Origin: Natronomicrosphaera sp040876735 | GTDB taxonomy: Bacteria > Planctomycetota > Phycisphaerae > Phycisphaerales > Phycisphaeraceae | Direction of reading: 5' to 3' | Assembly: GCA_040876735.1 (NCBI GenBank) | Contig: JBBDPC010000126.1 | Coordinates: 10,104 to 74,103, forward strand | DNA: 64,000 bases | Part shown: positions 1-7,063 of the stretch, piece by piece | Layout: each line of letters opens with the position of its first letter | Numbering within the stretch: position 1 is the first letter of the stretch | Made by a program: the position numbers and the translations under genes | The notes under the pieces: model-generated | Databases searched by the model: none | The model's input: only the letters and a program-made list of their open reading frames with translations | What the model was told of the DNA's origin: nothing

Positions 1-1
1 G

Positions 2-523
2 CAGATGATCGGCCCGGCGGGGTGGCAGATTTCGCCGACGCGCCATCACTTTTCCATCGCGGCGGGGCAGACGGTGCGGTTGCCGGTGGCGTTGCAGTTT
101 CCGATCGTGGAGGTGGCGGGTCCGAAACGGCTGGCGGCGCGGTTCGACTTCACGGTGGACCAGCGTTACGAGGTGGAGATGGGGGCGCCGATGGCGCTGG
201 GCCTCAGCGACGTGGCGTTCGATGCGACGCTGACGCTTGAGCCGGGCGACACGGCGGGCACGCGCGACGCGGTGGCGACCTGCATCCTCACGAACACCGG
301 CGAAGCCGTGCTGGCGCTGAACGTGTTCGGCAACCTGCGCGATCACCCACGCCAGGAGCGGATCGTCTCGCAGTTGGAGCCGGGCGAATCGGTGGTGCGC
401 CGCCTCCGCTTCCGCGACGTGGCCGATGCCGTGACCGCAGGCCACCCGCTGCGCGTCGGCGTGCGCGAGACGAACGGCCCGGCCATCCTGAACCAGTTGC
501 TGCCGTTGGACGAGGCGGAGTGA
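2..523 (+). CDS. C-terminal part of a secreted or surface protein (partial)
   Basis: The reading frame is open from the left edge of the window, so this is the 3' end of a longer gene; the Met at position 5 is probably internal. The visible 170 or so residues are beta-rich with no membrane segment. They contain two stretches resembling Ig-like or NEW3-type accessory modules: an alternating hydrophobic segment around residues 20-60, then a second around 75-160 with a CILTNTGEAVL core. Such modules are common at the C-terminus of extracellular planctomycete proteins. No catalytic motif is visible and I do not assign a function. The stop at 521-523 is followed by a spacer with repeats. Confidence 0.6.
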   Translation, partial: QMIGPAGWQISPTRHHFSIAAGQTVRLPVALQFPIVEVAGPKRLAARFDFTVDQRYEVEMGAPMALGLSDVAFDATLTLEPGDTAGTRDAVATCILTNTGEAVLALNVFGNLRDHPRQERIVSQLEPGESVVRRLRFRDVADAVTAGHPLRVGVRETNGPAILNQLLPLDEAE

Positions 524-870
524 CAGGGGGCGGAGCTCAAAATGCTCGCAAACCAAGGGCGGAGCCCGCGAAGCCCCGGATGGGGGTGGCGAATTTCTAA
601 TTTATGATTGCTGATTGCTGATTGTTCAAATCAGAAATCATCAATCAGCAATTCGAAATCTCTCCCCCCATCCCGCTCTTCGCTCGCGGACTCGCTCAGA
701 GGCGGGCGTTTGTTGGGAGCTTCTTCCACGGGTGCTCTCATACGCAGGTGCGCTAAGGTATCGGCAGGCCCCGGGCGCGCAGTTGCCGTCCGGGAATAAC
801 CCGGCCGGCTCGCGGGTTGCACCTCACGTGCCGTCGCCGGCCATCATGACTCCAGAGAAGGAAACCCGTC
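524..870. other. Intergenic region with an AT-rich palindrome and a REP-like hairpin
   Basis: No gene is supported here. At about 594-661 there is an AT-rich imperfect palindrome built on GATTGCTGATTG and its complement CAATCAGCAAT, quite unlike the surrounding GC-rich DNA. At 672-710 lies a hairpin-forming element (CCCGCTCT paired with AGAGGCGGG, one bulged base) that recurs at the other end of the window. The DoxX gene that follows has an AAGGAA ribosome-binding site at about 858. Confidence 0.6.
672..710. repeat. REP-like palindrome, family 1, copy 1
   Basis: A 39-bp sequence identical to 63900-63938, with a diverged copy at 44701-44738. The ends, CCCGCTCT and AGAGGCGGG, pair with one bulge to form a hairpin with a roughly 17-nt apex. 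It lies in a spacer, as do the other two copies. Confidence 0.8.
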
Positions 871-1305
871 ATGCCCTATCTTCGCTGGCTGCTGTTCGGC
901 GGCTGGATGCCCGGCAGCGTCCCGGCCGAACTCATCCTCACCGCTGTCCGCGTGTTCACCGGATTGAGCCTGGCCTTGGCGCATGGCTTGGACAAGGTGC
1001 GCAACCCCGAAACCATCATCGGCATGGCCGAGACCATGGGCGCCCCGCTCCCGACCGCCGCCGGCTGGCTGTCGGCACTGGCGGAATTCGTCGGCGGCAT
1101 CCTGCTGGCGCTGGGGCTGCTCACCCGCCCGGCAGCGCTGCTGATTTGCGGTAACATGGTCGTCGCCGGCGTCGGCTGGCACGTGATTCACCGTGGCGAC
1201 CCGTATGGGACCATGGAGCCGGCGTTCCTGTTCCTCGCCCTCGCGGCGCTCTACCTCGTCCTCGGCTCGGGTCGGCTCGGCGTCGACCGATTCCTCAGAC
1301 GCTGA
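871..1305 (+). CDS. DoxX family membrane protein (copy 1)
   Basis: This is a 144-residue protein of four hydrophobic segments (about residues 21-42, 66-88, 90-110 and 114-135), the usual DoxX size and topology. The family signature is seen as a charged helix with HGLDKV early on, followed by a Gly-rich EFVGGILLALGLLTR segment. DoxX proteins are small inner-membrane proteins. Some associate with thiosulfate:quinone oxidoreductase or thiol and redox systems, but most are uncharacterised. The start is supported by an AAGGAA site about 9 nt upstream. A paralogue follows after 41 bp, so the two are probably co-transcribed. The specific substrate or partner is unknown. Confidence 0.85.
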   Translation: MPYLRWLLFGGWMPGSVPAELILTAVRVFTGLSLALAHGLDKVRNPETIIGMAETMGAPLPTAAGWLSALAEFVGGILLALGLLTRPAALLICGNMVVAGVGWHVIHRGDPYGTMEPAFLFLALAALYLVLGSGRLGVDRFLRR

Positions 1306-1346
1306 CCACCGCCACGCCCGATCGCCTCATCCCCCCAGGAGCCGCC

Positions 1347-1778
1347 ATGCGGATGTTACGCCTGCTGTTGTTCGCCGGTTGGACGCCCAGCCGGCTGCTG
1401 CCCGACGTCGGCATCACGCTGCTGCGCATCTTCACCGGCCTGGCGATGGCGCTCGCCCACGGGTGGGACAAGATGAACCAGCCCACCGAAGCGCTCGTCG
1501 CCCGCGCGGAAGGGGTCGGCTTTCCCTTCCCCACCGTGTTCGGCTACGCCGCGGCGCTGTCGGAATTCGTCGGCGGGCTGCTGCTGGCCACCGGGCTGTT
1601 GACCCGCCTCTCGGCGTTCTTCATCGCCTGCACCATGGCCGTCGCCGCCTTCATCCATCATGCCGAGGACCCGTTCGGCGACAAGGAGCGGGCGCTGTTG
1701 TTCCTGTTCATCTGCGTGCAGTTCATCTTCCTCGGTGGCGGCCGCTTCAGCGTCGACCACTTCCTCCGCCGCGTGTGA
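1347..1778 (+). CDS. DoxX family membrane protein (copy 2)
   Basis: This is a 143-residue tandem paralogue of the preceding gene. It shares the N-terminal LLFAGW/LLFGGW motif, the HGWDKM loop, the EFVGGLLLATGLLTR segment and the C-terminal VDHFLRR end. Four membrane segments are apparent. A clear AGGAG site sits 6 nt before the ATG. The side-by-side copies suggest a local duplication and possibly a heteromeric membrane complex, which is inference. It ends only 9 bp from the stop of the convergent Nudix gene. Confidence 0.85.
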   Translation: MRMLRLLLFAGWTPSRLLPDVGITLLRIFTGLAMALAHGWDKMNQPTEALVARAEGVGFPFPTVFGYAAALSEFVGGLLLATGLLTRLSAFFIACTMAVAAFIHHAEDPFGDKERALLFLFICVQFIFLGGGRFSVDHFLRRV

Positions 1779-1787
1779 AGACAGAGC

Positions 1788-2213
1788 CTAAACCCCCACA
1801 TCGTCGCCTGCCAGCACCACGCGCAGGCGGTCGAGCAGGGGCGTGTTGGCGGGGGGAAAGCGGTACGTCGCCAACGCCTCGACATCCACCCAGCGAAACT
1901 CCGTGACTGCCAGCGCCTGCGGTTCGCCCTCGACATGCTCGCAGAGGTAGGCGTGCAGGCGGATGACGCCATGGTCGTACGTGTGCTCGATCTGCGCCAA
2001 CGTTTCGGTGATGCGCACCGTCAAGGCCAGTTCTTCCTCGAACTCGCGGACGAGACACTGCTTGAGCGTCTCGTCCGCTTCCCGCTTGCCGCCGGGGAAC
2101 TCCCAGTACCCGCCGAGCACGCCGGCCTGCGGCCGCCGGGCGATCAACACCCGCCACCCCGCCGGCCCCCGCTCGGCCAGCACACCCACCGCCACGTCGA
2201 TCCCGTTAGTCAC
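1788..2213 (-). CDS. Nudix hydrolase, MutT-like
   Basis: A hydrolase of nucleoside diphosphates linked to another moiety. MutT-type members remove 8-oxo-dGTP to prevent mutation. The full Nudix box is present at residues 42-62: Gly42, Glu48, then Arg56-Glu57 and Glu60-Glu61, the metal-binding glutamates. The pattern WEFPGGK before it and a C-terminal TEFRWVDVEAL segment are typical of MutT/NudG-like proteins. I chose the GTG at 2213 because GAGGAG lies 6 nt upstream; a longer frame from a TTG at 2258 has no such site. With this start the protein is 141 residues, close to MutT length. The substrate cannot be fixed from sequence. Confidence 0.85.
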   Translation of the reverse strand: MTNGIDVAVGVLAERGPAGWRVLIARRPQAGVLGGYWEFPGGKREADETLKQCLVREFEEELALTVRITETLAQIEHTYDHGVIRLHAYLCEHVEGEPQALAVTEFRWVDVEALATYRFPPANTPLLDRLRVVLAGDDVGV

Positions 2214-2402
2214 CACGCGCTCCTCATTCAGACGCTTGTTCAACGTAAGTTGAATCAAACAATGAACTTAAAATGTTGTCCACAGGCTGCTCACAAGTGG
2301 CAATTGATAACCGGAAAAGGACCCGTTCAGACCCCGAAAACAGCACGCAAGTTATGTTACATCATTTATTTACACCAATTTCCGAATCCCCCCGGCGGTT
2401 CG

Positions 2403-2432
2403 TTGACACGTTCGGAAACCAGCCGATACGAT
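2403..2432 (+). promoter_or_regulatory. Sigma-70-like promoter of a candidate small RNA
   Basis: A perfect TTGACA (2403-2408) is followed after 18 bp by TACGAT (2427-2432). No plus-strand protein gene follows; instead a strong intrinsic terminator ends at 2527. The surrounding DNA is unusually AT-rich for this window. Confidence 0.6.
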
Positions 2433-2438
2433 AGATGC

Positions 2439-2527
2439 CGCCGGGCCGCGGGGCCTGGCCCGAACAACCTGAATGCCGTGGCGCGCCTCCGCCCACAGGA
2501 TCGGAGCCCTGTGGCGGAGGTTTTTTT
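2439..2527 (+). ncRNA. Candidate small RNA, about 90 nt
   Basis: The unit is bounded by a TTGACA/TACGAT promoter and an intrinsic terminator, with no credible ORF between them. Two hairpins are visible. A 5' stem pairs CGGGCC with GGCCCG around a 9-nt loop (about 2442-2462). A 3' terminator stem pairs CCTCCGCCCACAGG with CCTGTGGCGGAGG, followed by seven T. The unpaired middle holds the sequence GAACAACCTGAATG, a possible pairing region. It lacks the GGAAGCAG core of SRP RNA and is too short for 6S or tmRNA. Its identity is unknown and its start point is inferred from the promoter spacing. Confidence 0.5.
2486..2527 (+). terminator. Intrinsic terminator with T7 tract
   Basis: The left arm 2486-2499 and right arm 2508-2520 form a 13-bp stem with one bulge and an 8-nt loop, followed directly by TTTTTTT (2521-2527). 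It is oriented for the plus strand, which has no protein gene upstream on this side of the convergent Nudix gene. Confidence 0.8.
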
Positions 2528-2584
2528 ATGCGCGTCGCGCGGCCTGCATCCGCAGACCCGCGGCGCGATGCCACCACACCCCCC

Positions 2585-3520
2585 TCATCGCAACGCCGCG
2601 CAAAAGGCGGCGATCTTCTCATTCAGGCCCGGCCAGGTTCGGCGGCACAACGAGCAATGCGCCGCTTCATCCACCGTCACCACCTCCACCGAGCCGTGAT
2701 GCTTCACCGCGGCGAGCTGCTGCGTATGCCAGCGCGGCGGCAGGTTCTCATCCAGCGTGCCTTCGATCATCAGCACCGGCACGGTGATCTGCCGCACCGC
2801 GCCCAGTGTGGTCGCTTCGTCCATGTCGAAGCCCGCCTCGCCCGCGGCGGCCTCGAAGCCACGCATCAGCCACTGGTCGTCGATCCACGGCGCGAGCTTG
2901 CAACGGAACGAGCGCACCGCTTCGCGCATGGTCGCAAACGGCGCCATCGCCACCACGCCCGCCACACGCTCGTCGATCGGCGCGTGCTGGAGCACCGTGC
3001 CGCCGCCCATCGAGTAGCCCATGGTGATCACCGGCCCCTCGGCGACGAAGCCGCGGGCGACGGCGGCGTCGATCACCTGCCGCAGGTCGTGCCGTTCGCG
3101 AACGCCGAACGTCGTGTTCCGCCCGCCGCTTCGACCATGCGCCCGGCTGTCGAAGAGGACCACGTCGTGCCCGAGACGGTTGAACCACCAGGCGCGGGGG
3201 AGGTGGAACTCCTTGACCTCGATCCAGCCGTGGAGCATGAACACCGGCAGGCGCGGCACGCTGTCGGCCGTGCGCGGGCGGGCGGGGCAGTAGAGCGCTT
3301 CGAGATCGAGGCCGTCTTCCGTGCGCACCGTGAAGCTGCGTCCGCCGCGCTGGTGGGCCTGCTTGCGGCGGGCGGCACCGAGCAGTTGTCGGCCGGGGTA
3401 GCCGCTGAAGCGCAGCGTGGCACGCGCGACTTTCCGCGCCAGCCACGACGCTTTGCGCGGCGCACGCTGGCGTGAACGAGGCAGTGAGGGCGAGTCGGTG
3501 ATGAGGTCGTTGCGTTCCAC
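2585..3520 (-). CDS. Alpha/beta hydrolase (DUF-type serine esterase or peptidase-like)
   Basis: A predicted serine hydrolase of the alpha/beta fold. The catalytic triad is complete: Ser170 in GYSMGG, Asp257 in GTLDENLP and His288 in DEAAHCSL. The oxyanion region HGW is at about residue 97, and FDSRAHGRSGG at about 123-133 is the typical strand-4 loop. The N-terminus (residues 1-60) is basic and lacks a clear signal peptide. The frame extends far upstream through the neighbouring kinase gene in another frame, so I chose the GTG at 3520, which gives 311 residues and starts 59 bp after the kinase stop. The start is uncertain. The substrate is not predictable. Confidence 0.8.
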   Translation of the reverse strand: MERNDLITDSPSLPRSRQRAPRKASWLARKVARATLRFSGYPGRQLLGAARRKQAHQRGGRSFTVRTEDGLDLEALYCPARPRTADSVPRLPVFMLHGWIEVKEFHLPRAWWFNRLGHDVVLFDSRAHGRSGGRNTTFGVRERHDLRQVIDAAVARGFVAEGPVITMGYSMGGGTVLQHAPIDERVAGVVAMAPFATMREAVRSFRCKLAPWIDDQWLMRGFEAAAGEAGFDMDEATTLGAVRQITVPVLMIEGTLDENLPPRWHTQQLAAVKHHGSVEVVTVDEAAHCSLCRRTWPGLNEKIAAFCAALR

Positions 3521-3579
3521 CTGCTTGAGATTGTAGGCGACCGAGGCGGGACAGGTATTCCGCGTCTGTGGCGTGGAGT

Positions 3580-4704
3580 TCAGCGGACAGCGGCTTCGAG
3601 AATGCCCAGGGCGGCCTGGAGATGGTGCGGGTCGCCTTCCTGGTGAAGCTGGGCCGGGGCGCTCATGGCCAGCAGAGCCCGCTTGGTCTGGGCAAGTTCC
3701 GGCCAGTTGCTGTCGACGGGGAGGTGGTGGCGTTTGCGTTCCTGGGCGATCTGCTTGCAGAGTTTGCGGCCGGCGAGCCGGTCGCGGCGGGCCCAGAAGA
3801 GGTGTTCGAAGTAGACGGCGTCTTCGACCCAGTGGCCGACGCGCGTGTGGGCGAAGTCGAACAGCAGGGCGGGGCCGTCGGGTTCGCGGACCATGGCGTT
3901 GCCGGGGTGGAGGTCGCCGTGGCACCAGTCGTCGATCGGCCGGTTGTCCCAGTGCTCGAGCCAGGTCTTGAGCTTGCGTTGGGACTTCTTGAGGGCGGTG
4001 CGCCAGCGTGGGGCGTCGGGCAGGCGGTGGTCGCGGGCGGTTTCGCGGGCGCGGTGGCAGAGGTGAATCCAGTCCCGCGCCAGCGGCTGGCCGGTGGGTG
4101 GGATCGACCGGGCGGCGGCGTAGAACCGGCCGGCGGCCTCGGCGAGGAGGTCGAACTCCCGGCCGGCCCACTGCGGCCCCAACGGACCGTGCGGCAACCG
4201 TTCCATGACGACCCAGGCGAGGTCGTAGCCGCCGAGCACGTCGCCGTGGGCGTAGACCCGCGGCACGACGTGGCCGAACGGCTGGAGCGTCGTCAGCCAG
4301 TGGCGCTCGCAAGGCGGGACAGGCAGCTTGACGACGACGTCGTGGGCCTGCTGCTGGTCGTCGGTGTAGGTGGCGTAGCCGGTGACGGCGCCGCCGCGTT
4401 GCCAGTCGGTGCGGAACCAGGTGACTTGCGAGAGTTTGCCCTGGCAGGCGTGTCGCAGGACGGGTTCGAGGCTGGTGCCGAAGAGGCCGGGGGAAGTGGA
4501 ACAGGGCAACTCGGCCGGCTGGTGGGCCAAGCGGTCGGTGGTCGGCAGGGGGGCGACGGCGTGGTGGCCGTGGGTCGAAGGTCCGGTGGATGTGTCGTGG
4601 CGCTGGCCGTTCGCGGTCTGGCCGGGGCCAGCGAGTTCCCCCAGTGCATCCATCGGACCTGCCCGCCCTGCCACGGTGCCATCCAACGTGGGATCGGCGC
4701 TCAT
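3580..4704 (-). CDS. APH/choline-kinase-fold phosphotransferase
   Basis: A small-molecule kinase of the aminoglycoside phosphotransferase fold. The catalytic loop HGDLHPGN is at residues 262-269 with Asp264 as catalytic base, and the metal-binding DFA follows at Asp283. An N-lobe lysine in VVVKLPVP near residue 126 would bind ATP. The first 75 residues are low-complexity and could be partly untranslated. The ATG at 4704 is preceded by AAGGA at 8 nt, which supports this start. It lies just upstream of the alpha/beta hydrolase on the same strand, probably as a pair. Family members phosphorylate antibiotics, choline, homoserine or sugars; nothing here points to resistance. Confidence 0.8.
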   Translation of the reverse strand: MSADPTLDGTVAGRAGPMDALGELAGPGQTANGQRHDTSTGPSTHGHHAVAPLPTTDRLAHQPAELPCSTSPGLFGTSLEPVLRHACQGKLSQVTWFRTDWQRGGAVTGYATYTDDQQQAHDVVVKLPVPPCERHWLTTLQPFGHVVPRVYAHGDVLGGYDLAWVVMERLPHGPLGPQWAGREFDLLAEAAGRFYAAARSIPPTGQPLARDWIHLCHRARETARDHRLPDAPRWRTALKKSQRKLKTWLEHWDNRPIDDWCHGDLHPGNAMVREPDGPALLFDFAHTRVGHWVEDAVYFEHLFWARRDRLAGRKLCKQIAQERKRHHLPVDSNWPELAQTKRALLAMSAPAQLHQEGDPHHLQAALGILEAAVR

Positions 4705-4887
4705 CCGTGTCATCCTTGGCAGCGGTCCCCGAGTCTCATCAACACCGTAAGCTTGCGAAGCGTTGGAGGCAAGCGCTTTTGCCCAAATTCGCATAGGACC
4801 TACCATGGCCGGGCCGATCGGCTGACGCCGGCCGACCGCGACGCCCTGTGCATGAACGCCATCCCCCGACGCCAGAAAGCAGACCCG

Positions 4888-6027
4888 ATGCGTGACGCCC
4901 GACTCGACAAACTCGCCCGCGTGATTGTTGAATATTCCACCACCGTCAAGCCCGGGCAACTCGTCCGCCTCAGCGGCGAGCCGGTGGCGACGCCGCTGAT
5001 CGAAGCGCTCTACGAAGCGATCATCAAGGCCGGGGGGCATGTGCATCTGCGCCTCGCGCCGGAAAGCCTGGCCGACCTGTTTTACGAATATGCCAGCGAC
5101 GAGCAGTTGCAGTACGTCAGCCCGCTGGCGAAGCAGGAGATCGAGACGGTCGACGTGAGCATCGGCCTCTGGGCGGAGACGAACACCAAGAGCATGTCGC
5201 GCGTCGATCCGCAGCGGCAACGGCTCGCCTCGGCCGCCCGCAAGCCGGTGATGGAAACCTTCATGAACCGTGCCGCCAAAGGTGACTTGAAGTGGTGCGG
5301 CACGCTCTATCCCACGCTCGCCTCGGCCCAGGACGCCGAGATGAGCCTGCGGCAGTACGAGGACTTCGTCTTCCATGCGGGCCTGCTCGATGCGGACGAC
5401 CCGGTGGCCGAGTGGCGGAAGATCGAAGCCCGCCAGCAGAAGGTGGTCGACTACCTCACGGGCAAGAAAGAGCTGCGCTTTCAGGCGGCGAACGGCACGG
5501 ACCTGACCGTCAACGTCGAGGGCATGACCTGGATCAACTGTGCCGGCCACGAAAACTTCCCCGACGGCGAAGTCTTCACCGGCCCGAACCTCAACGCGCC
5601 CGACGGCGGGGTCAACGGCGTCGTCCGCTATTCGTTCCCGGCTGTCCACGGCGGACGCGAAGTGCATGGCGTGGAACTCACCTTCGAAAAGGGCAGGGTC
5701 GTCGACGCGAAGGCGGAGAAGGGGCTCGACTTCCTGCAGCAGATGCTCGACCAGGACGAAGGCGCCCGCTCGCTGGGCGAGATCGCCGTCGGTACGAACT
5801 ACGCGATCACCGACTACTCCAAGAACACGCTGTTCGATGAGAAGATCGGCGGCACGTTCCACGCCGCCGTCGGGGCCGGCTACCCGGAAACCGGCAACAC
5901 CAACAGCTCCGGCCTGCACTGGGACATGGTCTGCGACCTGCGCGAAGGCGGGACGATCACGGTCGACGGCGAGGTGATCCACCGCGATGGGAAGTTCGTG
6001 TTCGAGGGTTGGCCGGGGCGGGAGTGA
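4888..6027 (+). CDS. M29 family metal-dependent aminopeptidase
   Basis: A thermophilic-type (AmpS/PepS-like) aminopeptidase that removes N-terminal residues using two metal ions. The family metal ligands are visible: Glu228 in PDGEVFTGP, Glu298 in LGEIAVGTN, His325 in GTFHAAVG, and His344/Asp346 in GLHWDMV. Tyr332 matches the conserved tyrosine. The length of 379 residues is close to the usual size of about 370-410. I chose the ATG at 4888, where MRDARLDKLARVIVEYS matches the family N-terminus; an earlier in-frame ATG at 4852 is possible. It diverges from the kinase gene across a 183-bp spacer. The protein is cytoplasmic, as no signal peptide is seen. Confidence 0.9.
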   Translation: MRDARLDKLARVIVEYSTTVKPGQLVRLSGEPVATPLIEALYEAIIKAGGHVHLRLAPESLADLFYEYASDEQLQYVSPLAKQEIETVDVSIGLWAETNTKSMSRVDPQRQRLASAARKPVMETFMNRAAKGDLKWCGTLYPTLASAQDAEMSLRQYEDFVFHAGLLDADDPVAEWRKIEARQQKVVDYLTGKKELRFQAANGTDLTVNVEGMTWINCAGHENFPDGEVFTGPNLNAPDGGVNGVVRYSFPAVHGGREVHGVELTFEKGRVVDAKAEKGLDFLQQMLDQDEGARSLGEIAVGTNYAITDYSKNTLFDEKIGGTFHAAVGAGYPETGNTNSSGLHWDMVCDLREGGTITVDGEVIHRDGKFVFEGWPGRE

Positions 6028-6083
6028 GGGGGTGACAAGGTGGGGTGTAACGTTTCGACGCCCCACGCCCCACGCCTCCCCCG

Positions 6084-6980
6084 TCACCGTACGATGCGGC
6101 GCTCTTCGAGGTCGGCCTCGTCGGCGTCGGGGCGGGCCTGGGCCGGATCGGGTTCGACTTCGATGACGCGGACGTTGTCGTACCAGTATTCGCCCGCCGG
6201 CCAGTAGGGGTAGAGCATGATGCGGATGTAGCGGACGTTTTCGGTGATCTCGCGGTTGTTGGGGTGGCGCGGCTGGTCGTGGGTGTAGGTTTCCCACTCG
6301 TCCGAGCCGCCGACGGGGAACCATGTGGTGTAGCGGTAGCGCATGCGGTAGCGGACGGGTCGGCCGTTCTCGTCGAGGGTGGGTTCGCCGCGGGCTTCGC
6401 GGAAGATCTGCTGCACGGCCGGGTGCTCGTCGGCGAAGCTGAGCGGCTCTTTCTCGATGTAGCCGCGGATGAAGACCTTGCTGCCCGGGCCCTTGGCGTC
6501 GACGTAAACGCGATAGGCGCCGCCGGGCTTGATTTCGATGTAGTCGGACCAGTAGTGGCCGCCGTCGAGTCCGCCGATGGTGTCGTAGCGGTTGCCGGTG
6601 GGTTGTTGCTTGGGCGGGGCGTCGTCAAGCGGGGCGTCGTGGACGAAGCGGTCGATCCACCAGGCGTAGGCCTGTCGCTGGTAGACGTCGGTGTCGATGC
6701 GCATCACCTTGCCGCGCTCGGGGGCGTCGGGGTCGGTGGTCCAGTGGAAGACGAGGTTGTCGGTCTGCTGCCAGTGGGCGGGGTGGGCGCCATCTTCGGC
6801 CGGCTCGTCAAAATCGCCGTTGCGCAGCAGGTTGGGCCTGTCCGCGTCGCGATCGGGATCGGCGACGGGTTTGCCGGCGGGGGCGGCTTCGGGCGCGCCG
6901 CCGCGCTGGGCGTGGGCGTGCATCGTCAGCGTCAAGCCGAGCATCGCGATCACACTTGCCCGTGTAATCCAGTGGTACAT
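6084..6980 (-). CDS. Secreted hypothetical protein with a jelly-roll-like domain (last gene of module A)
   Basis: The N-terminus is a typical signal peptide (residues 1-24, ending in HAHAQ). The remaining 270 or so residues begin with NLLRNGDFDEP, a motif frequently found at the start of carbohydrate-binding-type beta-sandwich domains. They end with a YWYDNVRVIEVEP strand typical of such folds. Tryptophans and tyrosines are abundant. An AAGGAG site sits 8 nt before the ATG. It is the last of seventeen co-directional genes, 83 bp after the PA14/PKD/TPR gene. I do not recognise the family. A role in binding an extracytoplasmic glycan or protein ligand is only inference. Confidence 0.65.
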   Translation of the reverse strand: MYHWITRASVIAMLGLTLTMHAHAQRGGAPEAAPAGKPVADPDRDADRPNLLRNGDFDEPAEDGAHPAHWQQTDNLVFHWTTDPDAPERGKVMRIDTDVYQRQAYAWWIDRFVHDAPLDDAPPKQQPTGNRYDTIGGLDGGHYWSDYIEIKPGGAYRVYVDAKGPGSKVFIRGYIEKEPLSFADEHPAVQQIFREARGEPTLDENGRPVRYRMRYRYTTWFPVGGSDEWETYTHDQPRHPNNREITENVRYIRIMLYPYWPAGEYWYDNVRVIEVEPDPAQARPDADEADLEERRIVR

Positions 6981-7063
6981 GACATCGCTCCTTCCAGTTA
7001 CATTCCCCTGCCGCTTGCGGCTTGGCGTGATGCGGGGGCGATCCGCTGCGCGGCGCAGCTAAC

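Noticed and set aside
2439..2527. SRP (4.5S) RNA
   Set aside because: Size and position of hairpins were suggestive, but the conserved GGAAGCAG apical motif is absent.
3580..4704. Aminoglycoside resistance gene
   Set aside because: Only the general kinase fold is present; context and sequence give no support for antibiotic substrates.
3568..4887. Upstream extension of the M29 aminopeptidase frame
   Set aside because: The frame is open by chance across the antisense kinase gene; the family N-terminus begins at about 4888.
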